A stretch of DNA of 15,936 nt from an uncultured Alphaproteobacteria bacterium. GTDB taxonomy: Bacteria > Pseudomonadota > Alphaproteobacteria > Rs-D84. The position numbers and the translations under genes are program-made. The notes under the pieces were generated by a model. The model ran no database searches, was not told the origin of the DNA, and saw only the letters and a program-made list of their open reading frames with translations. The stretch lies in NCBI GenBank assembly GCA_944389685.1, contig CALXNF010000038.1, forward strand, positions 1-15,936. Direction: 5' to 3'. Positions 5,601 to 14,068 of the stretch are shown one piece after another (the stretch's first letter is position 1; each line of letters starts with the position of its first letter).

Positions 5601-8441
5601 TATTATAAATATCAGACAATATATAACGATAAAATAATATCTGAAAAGAATTTAACCATCCCCGCAACCGGTAAAGAGATAAGCTTAGACACGGATACCA
5701 GTGGAACTTATTTCATGCAAGTTCTGGACGCTGCAGATAAGATATTGGTAAACGCCGAATATTATATTGCCGGTGACACGAATACTTCAATGAATGTGGA
5801 CACGCCCGCAGAAATGGAAATCAAACTAGATAAAGCAGAATATAAACCAGGTGACGAAATCAGCATAAATATAAAAAGTCCATATACTGGTACCGGCCTA
5901 ATAACAATTGAAAGAGACAAAGTATACGCATATAAATGGTTTAAAACAGAAAAAGCTTCATCGATTCAAAAGATAACGATTCCAGATAATTTTGAAGGGA
6001 CAGGATATATAAATGTATCTTTTGTTCGCGATATAAACAGCAAAGATATTTTTACGTCACCTTACGCTTATGCAATAGCACCTTTTTCTGCAGATATATC
6101 CAAACACAAAATAGATATAAAATTAAATACCCCAAAAATCATAGACAAGCACCAGCTGACAATACAATATACAACAAACAAAAATGCTCGCGTTATGATA
6201 TTTGCCGTAAACGAAGGGGTATTACAAGTTGCGAGATACAAACTACCCCAACCTTTATCATATTTTTTCCAAAAATCGGCGCTACAAGTAAGTACTTATC
6301 AAATACTTTCATTATTACTACCAGAATATAAAATTCTCCAAGAATATGCAAAAACAGGCGGTGGCGATTATGGCAGTGATACGGAAGAAAATCAGATACG
6401 AACAAACCCTTTTAGCACAAAAAATTTACCTCCAGTTGCGTTTTATTCCGGAATAATCGATGCAAAGGCGAATGAAACGGGCAAGATCGTATTTGATATT
6501 CCTGATTATTTTAACGGTTCCCTTCAAGTATATGCTGTTGCCACGAACACTGATTCGATCGGTTCTGGGAACACCGAAGTTCTTGTACAATCACCCGTAG
6601 TAATTTCAACGTCTACACCGGTAGCGGTGGCACCAGGTGACACATTCAAAATAAATTCTGTTGTTACGAATATGATGACTACAAGTAAAGCCAACGTAAA
6701 AATTAGCGCATCTTCAAATGGTGGAGTAAAAATAGAATCTCCTGCCACCCAGACACAAGCTATTTCAGGAGGAAAAGAACAACTTTTCACATTTGACGCA
6801 AAAGCAACCAACGACTTAGGTAATGCAGATATCAATATAGTGGTTAACTTATCAAGTGATAACAATGAAAAAAGTGCGAAAAAAACAAATCAAAGTAAAA
6901 TATCTGTCCGCCCAGCATCTGCATATATTACCGATATAAGGTTGGATAACATTACATCTAAACATACAAAAATATCTGATTTTAAAAAGGACATGTATCC
7001 AGAATATTTAACGCAAAAACTTTACATATCAAAAGGCGCATCTGCTCTTATCATGCCGTTATTTAAATATTTATCAGCATACGAATATCCCTGCACAGAA
7101 CAAATCGTATCACAAGCAGTTCCATATGTAATTATGCCGAATGACGCCCTATTAGGAACAGAATATGAAAAATCATCTAAAAAAATAGAAAATGTCTTAA
7201 ATCAATTAAAAAATCGGCAAAACGATGACGGTTCTTTTTCCTTATGGTCTGGCAATTCAAATGATCGCAACAACGAATATGATATTGAAGCGGCAAATTT
7301 AACTGCATACGTAGTCCAATTTCTAACAATGGCTCAAAATGAAGGTTTTGTAATACCGAAAGAAATGCTATCTAGGGGGATAGATTTCCTGCGTACTTTT
7401 GCAAGCGGTAATATAATAAATGAAGAATACGCAAAAGCTGTCGCCTATTCAATATACGTAATTTCTGAAAACGGTTACGTGACAACAAGTTATATAGATG
7501 CATTTTCTCAATATGCTAATGCCAATATAAAAAATTGGGAAAAAACTTTAATGGGGGTTTATATTGCGACTGCTTATAAACTTATGAAACAAGAAGACTT
7601 AGCAAACGATATGATAAATAAATATACGCCATCGAATAATAGCCGGTTTGAATATAAAGACTTATTTGATAATAGCGTTGCAAATGATGCTATGTATTAT
7701 TACTTAAGTAAAAAATATTTTTCTCAGAATGATGTCTTAACATCTAAGCAAATCAATGCTTATTTACAAGCCGGAAATTACAGTTCTTATACCTCGGCAC
7801 TGGCAATTATGGCTTTATCTGGTGCAAGTTCACAATCTTCGGACGAACTGCCATATATTGAAATTATTACTAATGAAGATACAAAACTAACGATCCAAAA
7901 ATATGAAAGCGAAATTATTGTAGATATTCCTAAAAATACTACAGAGCTAAGCATTATCTGCAATGAATGTGATAAAAAAGCACCTTTATATTACACGCTG
8001 TTGCAACAAGGGTATCCGACCACCACGAAAGAAGCATCTAATGGCATTGAAATTACCCGAGAATATTATAACGTCGACGGTGAAAAAGTCACATCTGGCA
8101 ATATAGGGGACATAATAACAGTAAAAATATTTGCACGTACACGTAATAAAGTAGATGTTGCTGGAAACGTAGTAATAACTGATTTATTACCAGGTGGTTT
8201 TATACCAGACACAGAATCTGTAAAAGGTGCATCAGAATTTATAGAAGTCCGAGACGATAGGGTTCTAATTTTCACACCTTTAACAAGAGAAGGTCAACAA
8301 TTTACTTACACCGCCCAATTGGGAACAATAGGAGAATTTAAAATACCTGCAATAACAGCCACCTCAATGTACAACCCTCAAATAAATGCGACGGGCACAA
8401 CAGGTACATTCAAAGTATCAAATGAAACGTTGGTTAAGTAA
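2673..8441 (+). CDS. yfhM: Bacterial alpha-2-macroglobulin (YfhM/ECAM-like periplasmic protease trap)
   Basis: This family traps proteases: cleavage of a bait region triggers collapse, and a reactive thioester links the attacker covalently. A very basic N-terminus (residues 1-22) is followed by one hydrophobic segment (about 23-41) and no lipobox, so it is probably anchored in the inner membrane by an uncleaved helix rather than by lipid as in E. coli. Early macroglobulin/Ig-like domains follow (IFTPAQQWPANTKFTV). DRGIYRP at 677-683 and YKPGDEISI further on are family hallmarks. A flexible Gly/Asp/Glu/Arg stretch near 1225-1250 before LPPVAFYSG is the likely bait region. The thioester motif is intact: C1474-T-E1476-Q1477 at the start of the helical thioester domain. 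The C-terminal domain has DLLPGGF. The only other cysteines I see form CNEC (1763-1766). At 1922 residues it is longer than E. coli YfhM (about 1650). It is operonic with pbpC, a widely conserved pairing. Confidence 0.93.
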   Translation: MQNKKRKELFKRPAKKHNSRKKLLFWLSTLFIIIVGAIIVWRTFTYNENITQITTNITIPSPSNFTDNNNMVFSEQSDIPDVNNNREITMPANITISFGIDAGSYAPALKPNLTAEDLSNEIKITPFVKGKWQSPNNDVLIFTPAQQWPANTKFTVKMDSNLFNEDVKIDNNRLSFTTPPITATVDNFNLYPAPAAPQSVIGVAVISFDYEIDTTDFNKKLSLKLDDRKLNFSVKFDRYHRTAFIISDPIKVTESPQIIRLKLNRVPAFNGDSKTKKITASLTIDSVDNIFKISSIETIVADDGDGNAQQLILLNTTSAAKNEKDLSQYITAYLLPTFIDDEEKESDTVHLWKQDEITDKTLSESKKLTLNPMNFNSPNGVYQYAFSYDVQNEKPQYIYINLKPGAESKNGFLMNNGASTILKVPYPEKTVTIAGAGAILSLAGEQKLGIVAKGGVDTAYINLYKVKSEEINHLISQTYNVFAKNMEFKSWSFGVYDMSVIFQKKISFANSSIKKPNYASIDLGSYLDRTYDDNTGIFIIQAGTTANEAEYNDKRLILLTDLGIIRKVNLDGTSSIFVSHLSDGTPAASVEISVLGRNGNAIWAGQTDETGAVNIPNLPWSEYKNAKEPVAIVARQNNDVSFIPYNAYNQQVEYSKFDIDGIYSYSSSPLNAFIFSDRGIYRPDEKLILGGIVKNKSFKSLAGIPVKLQIIDSRGRHVLEKNFSLTADGMFDIEYTIPSDANLGNWTAYLYSLNSNDKLKDMLGSANFDVQEFVPDTLKIQANILGGSKSGWISPNNIKAQISLRNLFGTPASNRKISTTAKLTPIEYTFDDFINYTFTPNFISDTGLSINTARRSQTYSIDIPDVKTDENGIANINVEINKNIPSGTYLLTMNVRGFEANSGKSVQTNITTRISDAKYLVGWRASADLKYINKNSTRKINLISIDHTATPITTEGLKLRIIKRENQTSLVKDYNNYYKYQTIYNDKIISEKNLTIPATGKEISLDTDTSGTYFMQVLDAADKILVNAEYYIAGDTNTSMNVDTPAEMEIKLDKAEYKPGDEISINIKSPYTGTGLITIERDKVYAYKWFKTEKASSIQKITIPDNFEGTGYINVSFVRDINSKDIFTSPYAYAIAPFSADISKHKIDIKLNTPKIIDKHQLTIQYTTNKNARVMIFAVNEGVLQVARYKLPQPLSYFFQKSALQVSTYQILSLLLPEYKILQEYAKTGGGDYGSDTEENQIRTNPFSTKNLPPVAFYSGIIDAKANETGKIVFDIPDYFNGSLQVYAVATNTDSIGSGNTEVLVQSPVVISTSTPVAVAPGDTFKINSVVTNMMTTSKANVKISASSNGGVKIESPATQTQAISGGKEQLFTFDAKATNDLGNADINIVVNLSSDNNEKSAKKTNQSKISVRPASAYITDIRLDNITSKHTKISDFKKDMYPEYLTQKLYISKGASALIMPLFKYLSAYEYPCTEQIVSQAVPYVIMPNDALLGTEYEKSSKKIENVLNQLKNRQNDDGSFSLWSGNSNDRNNEYDIEAANLTAYVVQFLTMAQNEGFVIPKEMLSRGIDFLRTFASGNIINEEYAKAVAYSIYVISENGYVTTSYIDAFSQYANANIKNWEKTLMGVYIATAYKLMKQEDLANDMINKYTPSNNSRFEYKDLFDNSVANDAMYYYLSKKYFSQNDVLTSKQINAYLQAGNYSSYTSALAIMALSGASSQSSDELPYIEIITNEDTKLTIQKYESEIIVDIPKNTTELSIICNECDKKAPLYYTLLQQGYPTTTKEASNGIEITREYYNVDGEKVTSGNIGDIITVKIFARTRNKVDVAGNVVITDLLPGGFIPDTESVKGASEFIEVRDDRVLIFTPLTREGQQFTYTAQLGTIGEFKIPAITATSMYNPQINATGTTGTFKVSNETLVK

Positions 8442-10833
8442 TAATAATCGAATTTATAAAAATTTGATGGGGCACTTACAGCGCCATAGTTTTTTATATT
8501 ATACATTATTAGGTCTGATTTTAATTTATATAATAGTAAAAATATTTTTCACCCCGCCTTTATTAAAAGATACTCAATTTGGGAACGCGTATTTTGATCG
8601 AAACGGAGAACTGCTTAGGATAACGCTTTCCGCAGATGATAAATATAGATTATATACCCCTTTGTCTGAAATAAACCGCTCCGTGCAACAAGCGACTATA
8701 TTATACGAAGATAAATATTTTAAATACCATTTTGGTGTTAACCCTGTATCTTTATTAAAAGCAGCTTTAAATTATTTTTCAACAGGAGCCCATAAAATTG
8801 GTGCCTCAACAATAACGATGCAAGTTGCTCGCATAAAATACGACCTAAACACAAAAACAATTAAAGGCAAGTTAAAACAAATAGCTACTGCGATTTATAT
8901 TGACTTATTTTATTCTAAAAACGAAATTTTAGAAGCATATTTAAACCTAGCACCATATGGTGGAAACATAGAAAGTATTGGTGCTGCATCTTTAATATAT
9001 TTTAATAAGTCTGCATCTGATTTAACCAAAATAGAATCCATAACATTAGCTACAATTCCACAAAATCCCATAAAACGTGGTCTAAACACAGAAGTCGGAT
9101 TAACCAATATAATGAAAATGAGAACAGATTTAGTCCGCAGATGGGTTAACCAATACCCACAAGACAAAGATTTACTATCTTTAACAGAAATGCCTTTAAA
9201 CGTACGTACTACTAAAGACTTGCCATTTTATACCCCACATTTCATTAATTATATTTCAACAGATGACGTGAAGTACTGGCAAACATTCGGTGCACATAAT
9301 ACATACATAAAAACAACCATTGACCTAAAGCTACAAACCAGTCTGGAAAAAACTTTACGAAACGAGATAGCTAAAAGACGCGCTATTGGTATTACCAATG
9401 CCGCTGCTGTATTAATAAATTATAAAACGATGGATATATTAACATATATCGGGTCTGCTGATTATTTTGATAAAACGATTTACGGTGAAAACGATGGAGT
9501 CCGGGCAAAACGAAGTCCTGGGTCCACATTAAAACCATTAATTTATACAACTGCTGTAGAAATGGGATTAATACATTCTATGAGCCTTTTAAAAGATTCA
9601 AAAATAAGTTTTGGCGTTTATGCACCAGAAAATGCGGATAATGAATTTTATGGTCCGGTATTAGCTCGTGACGCATTAACGCATTCCAGAAATATTCCCG
9701 CAATAAATTTATTAAAAAAGATCGGTACGAAAAATTTTTATAAAATATTATCAGAATCCGGTGTAAAAGACTTAAAAGCTCCGGAACACTATGGTATTTC
9801 GATTGCATTGGGTGGTGCGGAAGTTTCGATGTCAGAATTAGCCGAAATTTACGCAATGATGGCAAATCTTGGCATGAAATACGATTTAAGAAAGTTTATG
9901 AATGCGCACAAAAATTTAGGCACGCAAATTTTAAGCCCAGAAGCATTTTTCATTGTATTAGATATGTTATCAAGACAATCCATTCCGACGAAGAAAATCC
10001 CTTTTACAAAATCACAACAAGCCAATTTACGACATTATTGGAAAACGGGTACTTCATCATCTTTCCGAGATGCATGGACGGCTGGTATTTTTGGAGATTT
10101 CGTTTTAATCGTCTGGGTCGGTAATTTTGATGGAACACCTAACAATTCTTTCAGTGGCGCCAAGGTAGCCGCACCAATATATTTTTCATTAGCTGAAACG
10201 GTTCAAAAATACTATGCGACAAAAGGAATAAAAATAAAAAACAATAATTTCTTACGAAATGATTTAAATATATCTAAAATTGAAATGTGTGAAAGTGTTG
10301 GGGGGCTGGCGGGGAAATACTGTCCCAAAAGTACTTACGCTTACTTTATTCCTGGGAAATCCCCCATAGAAACATCGTCCATTTATCGCGCCATACCAAT
10401 AGATAATACAACAGGTTTACGTGCCTGCACCCAAGATCCCAATAACACCCACATGGAAGTTTATGAATTTTGGGACGCAGAATATTTAGACATGTTTAAG
10501 CGTGCAGGAATACAAAGACATACCCCGCCACCATTTATGCCTGGGTGTAATTTAGAAGTAATTACAGAAACGCGCTATAACCCGATAATTTTATCACCGA
10601 TAAATGAAACTCGCGTTGTGATAACAACCGAAAAAGATTCAGAACTTATTGCTTTTAAAGCAGTATCTGATATGCCAGAAGCAAAAATCTTTTGGTTTCT
10701 AGACGATAAACTTATCGGCACAAATCAATCTGGTCAAATTTTAAATTATGAAGTAAATATTGGGGAACACCTCGTTAGAATCGTTGACGAAATGGGGAAA
10801 GGAGCCCAAGTAAAATTTAGCGTTATAAAGTAA
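8422..10833 (+). CDS. pbpC: Penicillin-binding protein 1C (bifunctional peptidoglycan glycosyltransferase/transpeptidase)
   Basis: Class A PBP that polymerises and cross-links peptidoglycan at the outer face of the inner membrane. A membrane anchor near residues 23-44 is followed by a GT51 transglycosylase with catalytic E96 in EDKYFKYHFGV and the STITMQVAR block. The transpeptidase has S368-T-L-K371 (active-site Ser), S422-R-N424 and K541-T-G543. A Cys-containing linker and a C-terminal BiPBP_C immunoglobulin-like domain (NPIILSP to the end) mark the PBP1C subclass. The 803 residues compare with 770 in E. coli. The start at 8422 overlaps the macroglobulin by 20 bases and gives a short basic cytoplasmic tail (MKRWLSNNN). 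ATGs at 8386 and 8467 are alternatives; none has a clear Shine-Dalgarno, so translational coupling is likely. Established context: this PBP is the constant partner of periplasmic macroglobulins, suggesting joint wall repair and protease defence. Confidence 0.95.
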   Translation: MKRWLSNNNRIYKNLMGHLQRHSFLYYTLLGLILIYIIVKIFFTPPLLKDTQFGNAYFDRNGELLRITLSADDKYRLYTPLSEINRSVQQATILYEDKYFKYHFGVNPVSLLKAALNYFSTGAHKIGASTITMQVARIKYDLNTKTIKGKLKQIATAIYIDLFYSKNEILEAYLNLAPYGGNIESIGAASLIYFNKSASDLTKIESITLATIPQNPIKRGLNTEVGLTNIMKMRTDLVRRWVNQYPQDKDLLSLTEMPLNVRTTKDLPFYTPHFINYISTDDVKYWQTFGAHNTYIKTTIDLKLQTSLEKTLRNEIAKRRAIGITNAAAVLINYKTMDILTYIGSADYFDKTIYGENDGVRAKRSPGSTLKPLIYTTAVEMGLIHSMSLLKDSKISFGVYAPENADNEFYGPVLARDALTHSRNIPAINLLKKIGTKNFYKILSESGVKDLKAPEHYGISIALGGAEVSMSELAEIYAMMANLGMKYDLRKFMNAHKNLGTQILSPEAFFIVLDMLSRQSIPTKKIPFTKSQQANLRHYWKTGTSSSFRDAWTAGIFGDFVLIVWVGNFDGTPNNSFSGAKVAAPIYFSLAETVQKYYATKGIKIKNNNFLRNDLNISKIEMCESVGGLAGKYCPKSTYAYFIPGKSPIETSSIYRAIPIDNTTGLRACTQDPNNTHMEVYEFWDAEYLDMFKRAGIQRHTPPPFMPGCNLEVITETRYNPIILSPINETRVVITTEKDSELIAFKAVSDMPEAKIFWFLDDKLIGTNQSGQILNYEVNIGEHLVRIVDEMGKGAQVKFSVIK

Positions 10834-10856
10834 AAACCAGAACGAATTACCGCACG

Positions 10857-11783
10857 TCACAATAAAAATTTATTAATATAATTAAAAGAAATCCCCAATA
10901 TTAAATTACTACCATAATCTTCGGCCCCCCTAGCTTTTGCTAACCTGTATTGCACATAAGGTCCCATAGTAAAGCTGCCCCATAAATTTGTGTCCAAACG
11001 GATAACCGCACTTAAATCTCTTTCCAAATCCGTTGATATATATCTAGAATATGAAAAATATTCACGGTAATAACCATCTGCAAATAAAATTACCCCGTCC
11101 CTAATTAAATATTCCATACGCCACCCTAATTCAGCCCCGAACTTACTATTCTGTTGATGCGCATATGTAAAATCATATTCGTGAACCCCTGTCAAATATA
11201 AACTTTTTAAAATATCATGATCAAATAAAGAAAGCCCTACACTAGAACGAACTATATTCTGCCTAGGAGAATCATCGCTATCAACGAATTGGGTTTCATA
11301 CCCTGCCCTTACCGTTGGACCAAATTTCAAACCAGAAAAATCCCAGCACGCATATGAAACATCACTAGAATATAAAATTTTATCAGCGTTTTCATCGGTT
11401 GTCGCAGGTTCGTTAAACGGTTTCAAAGTTGTTCTGCCGTACTCCATAAATAAGCTGTTATCCCACTTAAATCTATTTTCTGTAAATTCAAGTATAGTAT
11501 CAAATACGCCTTTTATATAATCCTGGCCTGTTGCATTCAAAGCAGACACCGGCGAATCCTGATATTCTTCGGTATTCCTTACCTGAGTTTTTGTCCAATC
11601 CAACCCTATTCTTCTAACAGATAAACTTAAAGAGGTATCGTCCTTAGAGACACCGAACAAAGGTTGGGCTTCTTCCTCTGTTTCTTCTTCTGATGGACAC
11701 ACGCATTTTTCTTCCGCGACTGCAGCAGTAATCGGAAGCAAAAAGCACAATGAAAAAAGTACCAATTTTCTTAAAATATACAT
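10857..11783 (-). CDS. Exported protein, predicted outer-membrane beta-barrel, function unknown
   Basis: 308 residues. The N-terminus MYILRKLVLF...ITAAVAEEK is a signal peptide with likely cleavage after AVA (about residue 23). The mature start has a CVC pair followed by an acidic Glu-rich stretch. The rest alternates polar and hydrophobic residues with many aromatics in beta-strand-like blocks, for example RFKWDNSLFMEYG, FGPTVRAGYETQF, KFGAELGWRMEYL and SFTMGPYVQYRLA, ending in LGISFNYINKFLL. This looks like a small outer-membrane barrel. The layout (Trp-Asn-strand, then a Tyr-rich strand, then GYETQF) recalls DUF3078/DUF481-type barrels, but I cannot assign a family. It is the last gene of a three-gene minus-strand operon, 22 bases after the 204-residue gene, and uses a TGA stop. 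No Shine-Dalgarno is visible. It converges on pbpC with 23 bases between. Confidence 0.85.
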   Translation of the reverse strand: MYILRKLVLFSLCFLLPITAAVAEEKCVCPSEEETEEEAQPLFGVSKDDTSLSLSVRRIGLDWTKTQVRNTEEYQDSPVSALNATGQDYIKGVFDTILEFTENRFKWDNSLFMEYGRTTLKPFNEPATTDENADKILYSSDVSYACWDFSGLKFGPTVRAGYETQFVDSDDSPRQNIVRSSVGLSLFDHDILKSLYLTGVHEYDFTYAHQQNSKFGAELGWRMEYLIRDGVILFADGYYREYFSYSRYISTDLERDLSAVIRLDTNLWGSFTMGPYVQYRLAKARGAEDYGSNLILGISFNYINKFLL

Positions 11784-11805
11784 AACGAAAGGTAAAAATT
11801 ATTAT

Positions 11806-12420
11806 TTATTTTATTATATGCAAAACCCCATTCTGATCGGCGTACCGCCAACCAGCCTCACGTATCGCAATCGTAAAATCTGCTCTGCGCGCCATAGGTA
11901 TTTCCAATGTTACCTGATTCCCATTAATATATTTGGTCATAAGGTCTATGTTTTCGTTAGTTGCAATCTGCTTTAACTCCATCCAACCGGCAAGTTTATC
12001 GGTCATTGCAACTTGGACAACACATTTGTCACCGGATACGCCATCTGTAAGCCAATTTTGTATGTTATTATCGGTCATCCATGTTTTCACTGCTTCACGA
12101 TCTATCGTCATGGAAATGTTAGCCGAATACGTAGTATCCGATTGCTGTTCACTATCAATGCTAGATGAAGCAATCAAATTAGTCAGTTCTGCAGCAGAAG
12201 CATTTTTTATACCTTCTTCTAATAAATCTGGTATAGAATATTGCCCAAGAACGTCTAATAGAATCTGCCGACGAGCTTCATCAAAAGCTATATCTTTCGC
12301 AGCCGCTGCTGTATCACTGGTGACGTTCACGTTCGCAACCCCTGATAAAGCCGCCCCCCAAGCACCGCCAAACACGCAGGTACAAACGACTCCTATCAAA
12401 AAACTTTTAAACCTAAGCAT
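11806..12420 (-). CDS. Periplasmic protein of unknown function
   Basis: 204 residues. The signal peptide is MLRFKSFLIGVVCTCVFGG with likely cleavage at WGA-ALS (about residue 23). The mature protein opens with a short beta segment (GVANVNVTSD) and then an Ala-rich helix, AAKDIAFDEARRQILLDVL. This 'domain, Ala/Arg helix, VLGQY' pattern resembles DUF2066 or the N-terminal domain of FlgT-like envelope proteins. The C-terminal half has alternating short strands and helices and ends in VLHIIK. No catalytic motif is visible, and the one mature cysteine (DKCVVQV) is unpaired. The start lies 7 bases after the stop of the upstream barrel gene with only A/T-rich sequence before it, so translation is probably coupled. 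Its position between two predicted outer-membrane proteins suggests a periplasmic accessory, chaperone or assembly role; that is inference. Confidence 0.82.
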   Translation of the reverse strand: MLRFKSFLIGVVCTCVFGGAWGAALSGVANVNVTSDTAAAAKDIAFDEARRQILLDVLGQYSIPDLLEEGIKNASAAELTNLIASSSIDSEQQSDTTYSANISMTIDREAVKTWMTDNNIQNWLTDGVSGDKCVVQVAMTDKLAGWMELKQIATNENIDLMTKYINGNQVTLEIPMARRADFTIAIREAGWRYADQNGVLHIIK

Positions 12421-12427
12421 TTTTTAA

Positions 12428-13933
12428 TTAAAACTTTGCGTTAATACCTACACGAATTCCCATAGACTTATAGAAAGATTCTATTTCACCGGCGGTTGAA
12501 CATACCCAGCCAGAACATTCACTTTCCAAATTTTTAATATTTATTGCGATCGGATTACCTGTTTCTGGGTCTAACATCGCTGCCTCGCTATCATAACCCG
12601 TACCATAATCAATTCCGTCTATTACCCCACCAGATAATATATTATTATACAAAGTAGTATAATACGAGCCATTTAAGTAAGTTTTTGCATCAGCACCGCT
12701 TACAGAATAGTAATCATATGTTAAACCGATTGACAATGCAACAGAATCTGATATTGCAGTGGTCCAATTTGCCCCCAAACCAAAGTGCATTGCACCAAAC
12801 ATTCCTGCTTCGTCTTCTACACTTTTAGGATGCGCCCAATCAAATCTGTACGGTTGATCACCAACAGCTTTATATCCTGGCAATCCCAATTCAATTCGAC
12901 CGTTAACAGCATTATTTTGATTTATAACATAATCTAAATCCAACGCCAAATAAGGTCCCGCCCAAGTAGCATCATAAGAATGGCTTACACCAGGCTGATA
13001 ATAATAATACGTACTGCCGGTGTTTATACTTGTTGCCCCCCCAGGAATTTCCATTGGCGCATTAATATCATCACGCCATATTATTTGCTGTTTATCACTT
13101 CCTATATTAACGATTATAGCTGGGTCACACTGAATTTCACCGTTCACCTCAAAACAAGCAGTCGTATCAACGGAAAGCCCATAATTATTTTCTGTTTCCA
13201 ACTTATATTTTAAATACCGATACCCAACCGAAGGTGTAACTGTTACATTTCCCCATTTAAAGAAGTCAGTCAAACCGAACCCTACATTAAACCCAAGCAT
13301 GTTTCCGCCTTGGCTGGTACCAATTGATATTGCATGACCAATTTGCTGACCTATTTCAGAATTATCATCTGCATTTATCCATGTTGTGACCAAGAACCCA
13401 CCATTAGTAACGTCATCATCATACATTACGGATTCTCCCCACTGCATACCATATTTTACACCTGCATCAATTTGCATAGTTGTATTACCGGCATTAAAAT
13501 AATAGCCCCCTTTAACATCAAGAACATTCCAAGCGACATTGTCATAACTTAAAATACTGCCAGATTGGTTCATTTCCATCTGCCATTGACCGTTTTCATG
13601 AATTATCCCTGCGTCTAGCCAAAAACCTGTTTTTTTGGGTGTTGTACTTGAAGTCTCTTTAGAATTAGTAGAATTATTTGCCCTAGTTCTTTGAGAGGTA
13701 GTCGATGCAGAGTTCATATTTGTGTTATAACGCGATGCATAAGACGGGTTAGAATAATAATTATTATATTGACTTGCGTAACCAGTCTGTCTTTGAGCAT
13801 AAGATTGAGTATTATAACGCACCTGTGGCGACTGGTATGTATTACCAGTATAATAAGTTCCCGCAGCATTTGCCGCAACCGGCACCATAACTAATAAAGA
13901 ACACTTAAACAAAAAATTTGATAGACTTTTCAT
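12428..13933 (-). CDS. Predicted outer-membrane beta-barrel with a Tyr/Asn/Gln/Ser-rich N-terminal segment
   Basis: 501 residues from the ATG at 13933, chosen because GGGG lies about eight bases upstream and a signal peptide starts right away (MKSLSNFLFKCSLLVMVPVA, cleavage near ANA-AG, residue 23). A GTG at 13963 would sit at or upstream of the likely transcription start. Residues 24-102 are low complexity, rich in Tyr, Asn, Gln, Ser and Thr (YNTQSYAQRQTGYASQYNNY). From about residue 104 (GFWLDAGI) there are repeated amphipathic strands with aromatic girdles and Gly turns, for example GGYYFNAG, GPYLALDLDYVI and ALSIGLTYDYYSV. The chain ends in GIRVGINAKF, and a C-terminal Phe is the usual barrel assembly signal. 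Two close cysteine pairs (CFEVNGEIQC and CSGWVC) could be disulfide-closed surface loops. It is weakly omptin-like in strand layout, but no catalytic set is identifiable. First gene of the operon. Confidence 0.85.
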   Translation of the reverse strand: MKSLSNFLFKCSLLVMVPVAANAAGTYYTGNTYQSPQVRYNTQSYAQRQTGYASQYNNYYSNPSYASRYNTNMNSASTTSQRTRANNSTNSKETSSTTPKKTGFWLDAGIIHENGQWQMEMNQSGSILSYDNVAWNVLDVKGGYYFNAGNTTMQIDAGVKYGMQWGESVMYDDDVTNGGFLVTTWINADDNSEIGQQIGHAISIGTSQGGNMLGFNVGFGLTDFFKWGNVTVTPSVGYRYLKYKLETENNYGLSVDTTACFEVNGEIQCDPAIIVNIGSDKQQIIWRDDINAPMEIPGGATSINTGSTYYYYQPGVSHSYDATWAGPYLALDLDYVINQNNAVNGRIELGLPGYKAVGDQPYRFDWAHPKSVEDEAGMFGAMHFGLGANWTTAISDSVALSIGLTYDYYSVSGADAKTYLNGSYYTTLYNNILSGGVIDGIDYGTGYDSEAAMLDPETGNPIAINIKNLESECSGWVCSTAGEIESFYKSMGIRVGINAKF

Positions 13934-13967
13934 TCTTAACACCCCTACATTATTAATTATCACGTAT

Positions 13968-13976
13968 ATTGTATCA
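13968..13976 (-). promoter_or_regulatory. Extended -10 promoter of the three-gene envelope operon
   Basis: On the minus strand the sequence TGATACAAT fits an extended -10 element (TGnTACAAT). The -35 region is only T-rich. Transcription would begin near 13961, giving a leader of about 28 nt before the ATG at 13933. The 135 bases between that ATG and the tRNA hold only this element and AT-rich DNA; I see no convincing hexamer pair for the tRNA itself. Confidence 0.5.
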
Positions 13977-14068
13977 CAAAAAGGTTGAAAATAAAAACGC
14001 TTCTTGTAAAAATAGATAAAGAAAAAATGCCGATAGATTTATATTGGTAAAAAATTTGTATATCTAAC

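Noticed and set aside
8386..8421. Earlier pbpC start at 8386
   Set aside because: It deepens the overlap with the macroglobulin, has no ribosome binding site and adds residues without character; 8422 gives a normal basic cytoplasmic tail.
13934..13963. GTG start at 13963 for the large barrel gene
   Set aside because: It would put ten non-signal residues before the signal peptide and lies at or upstream of the predicted transcription start.
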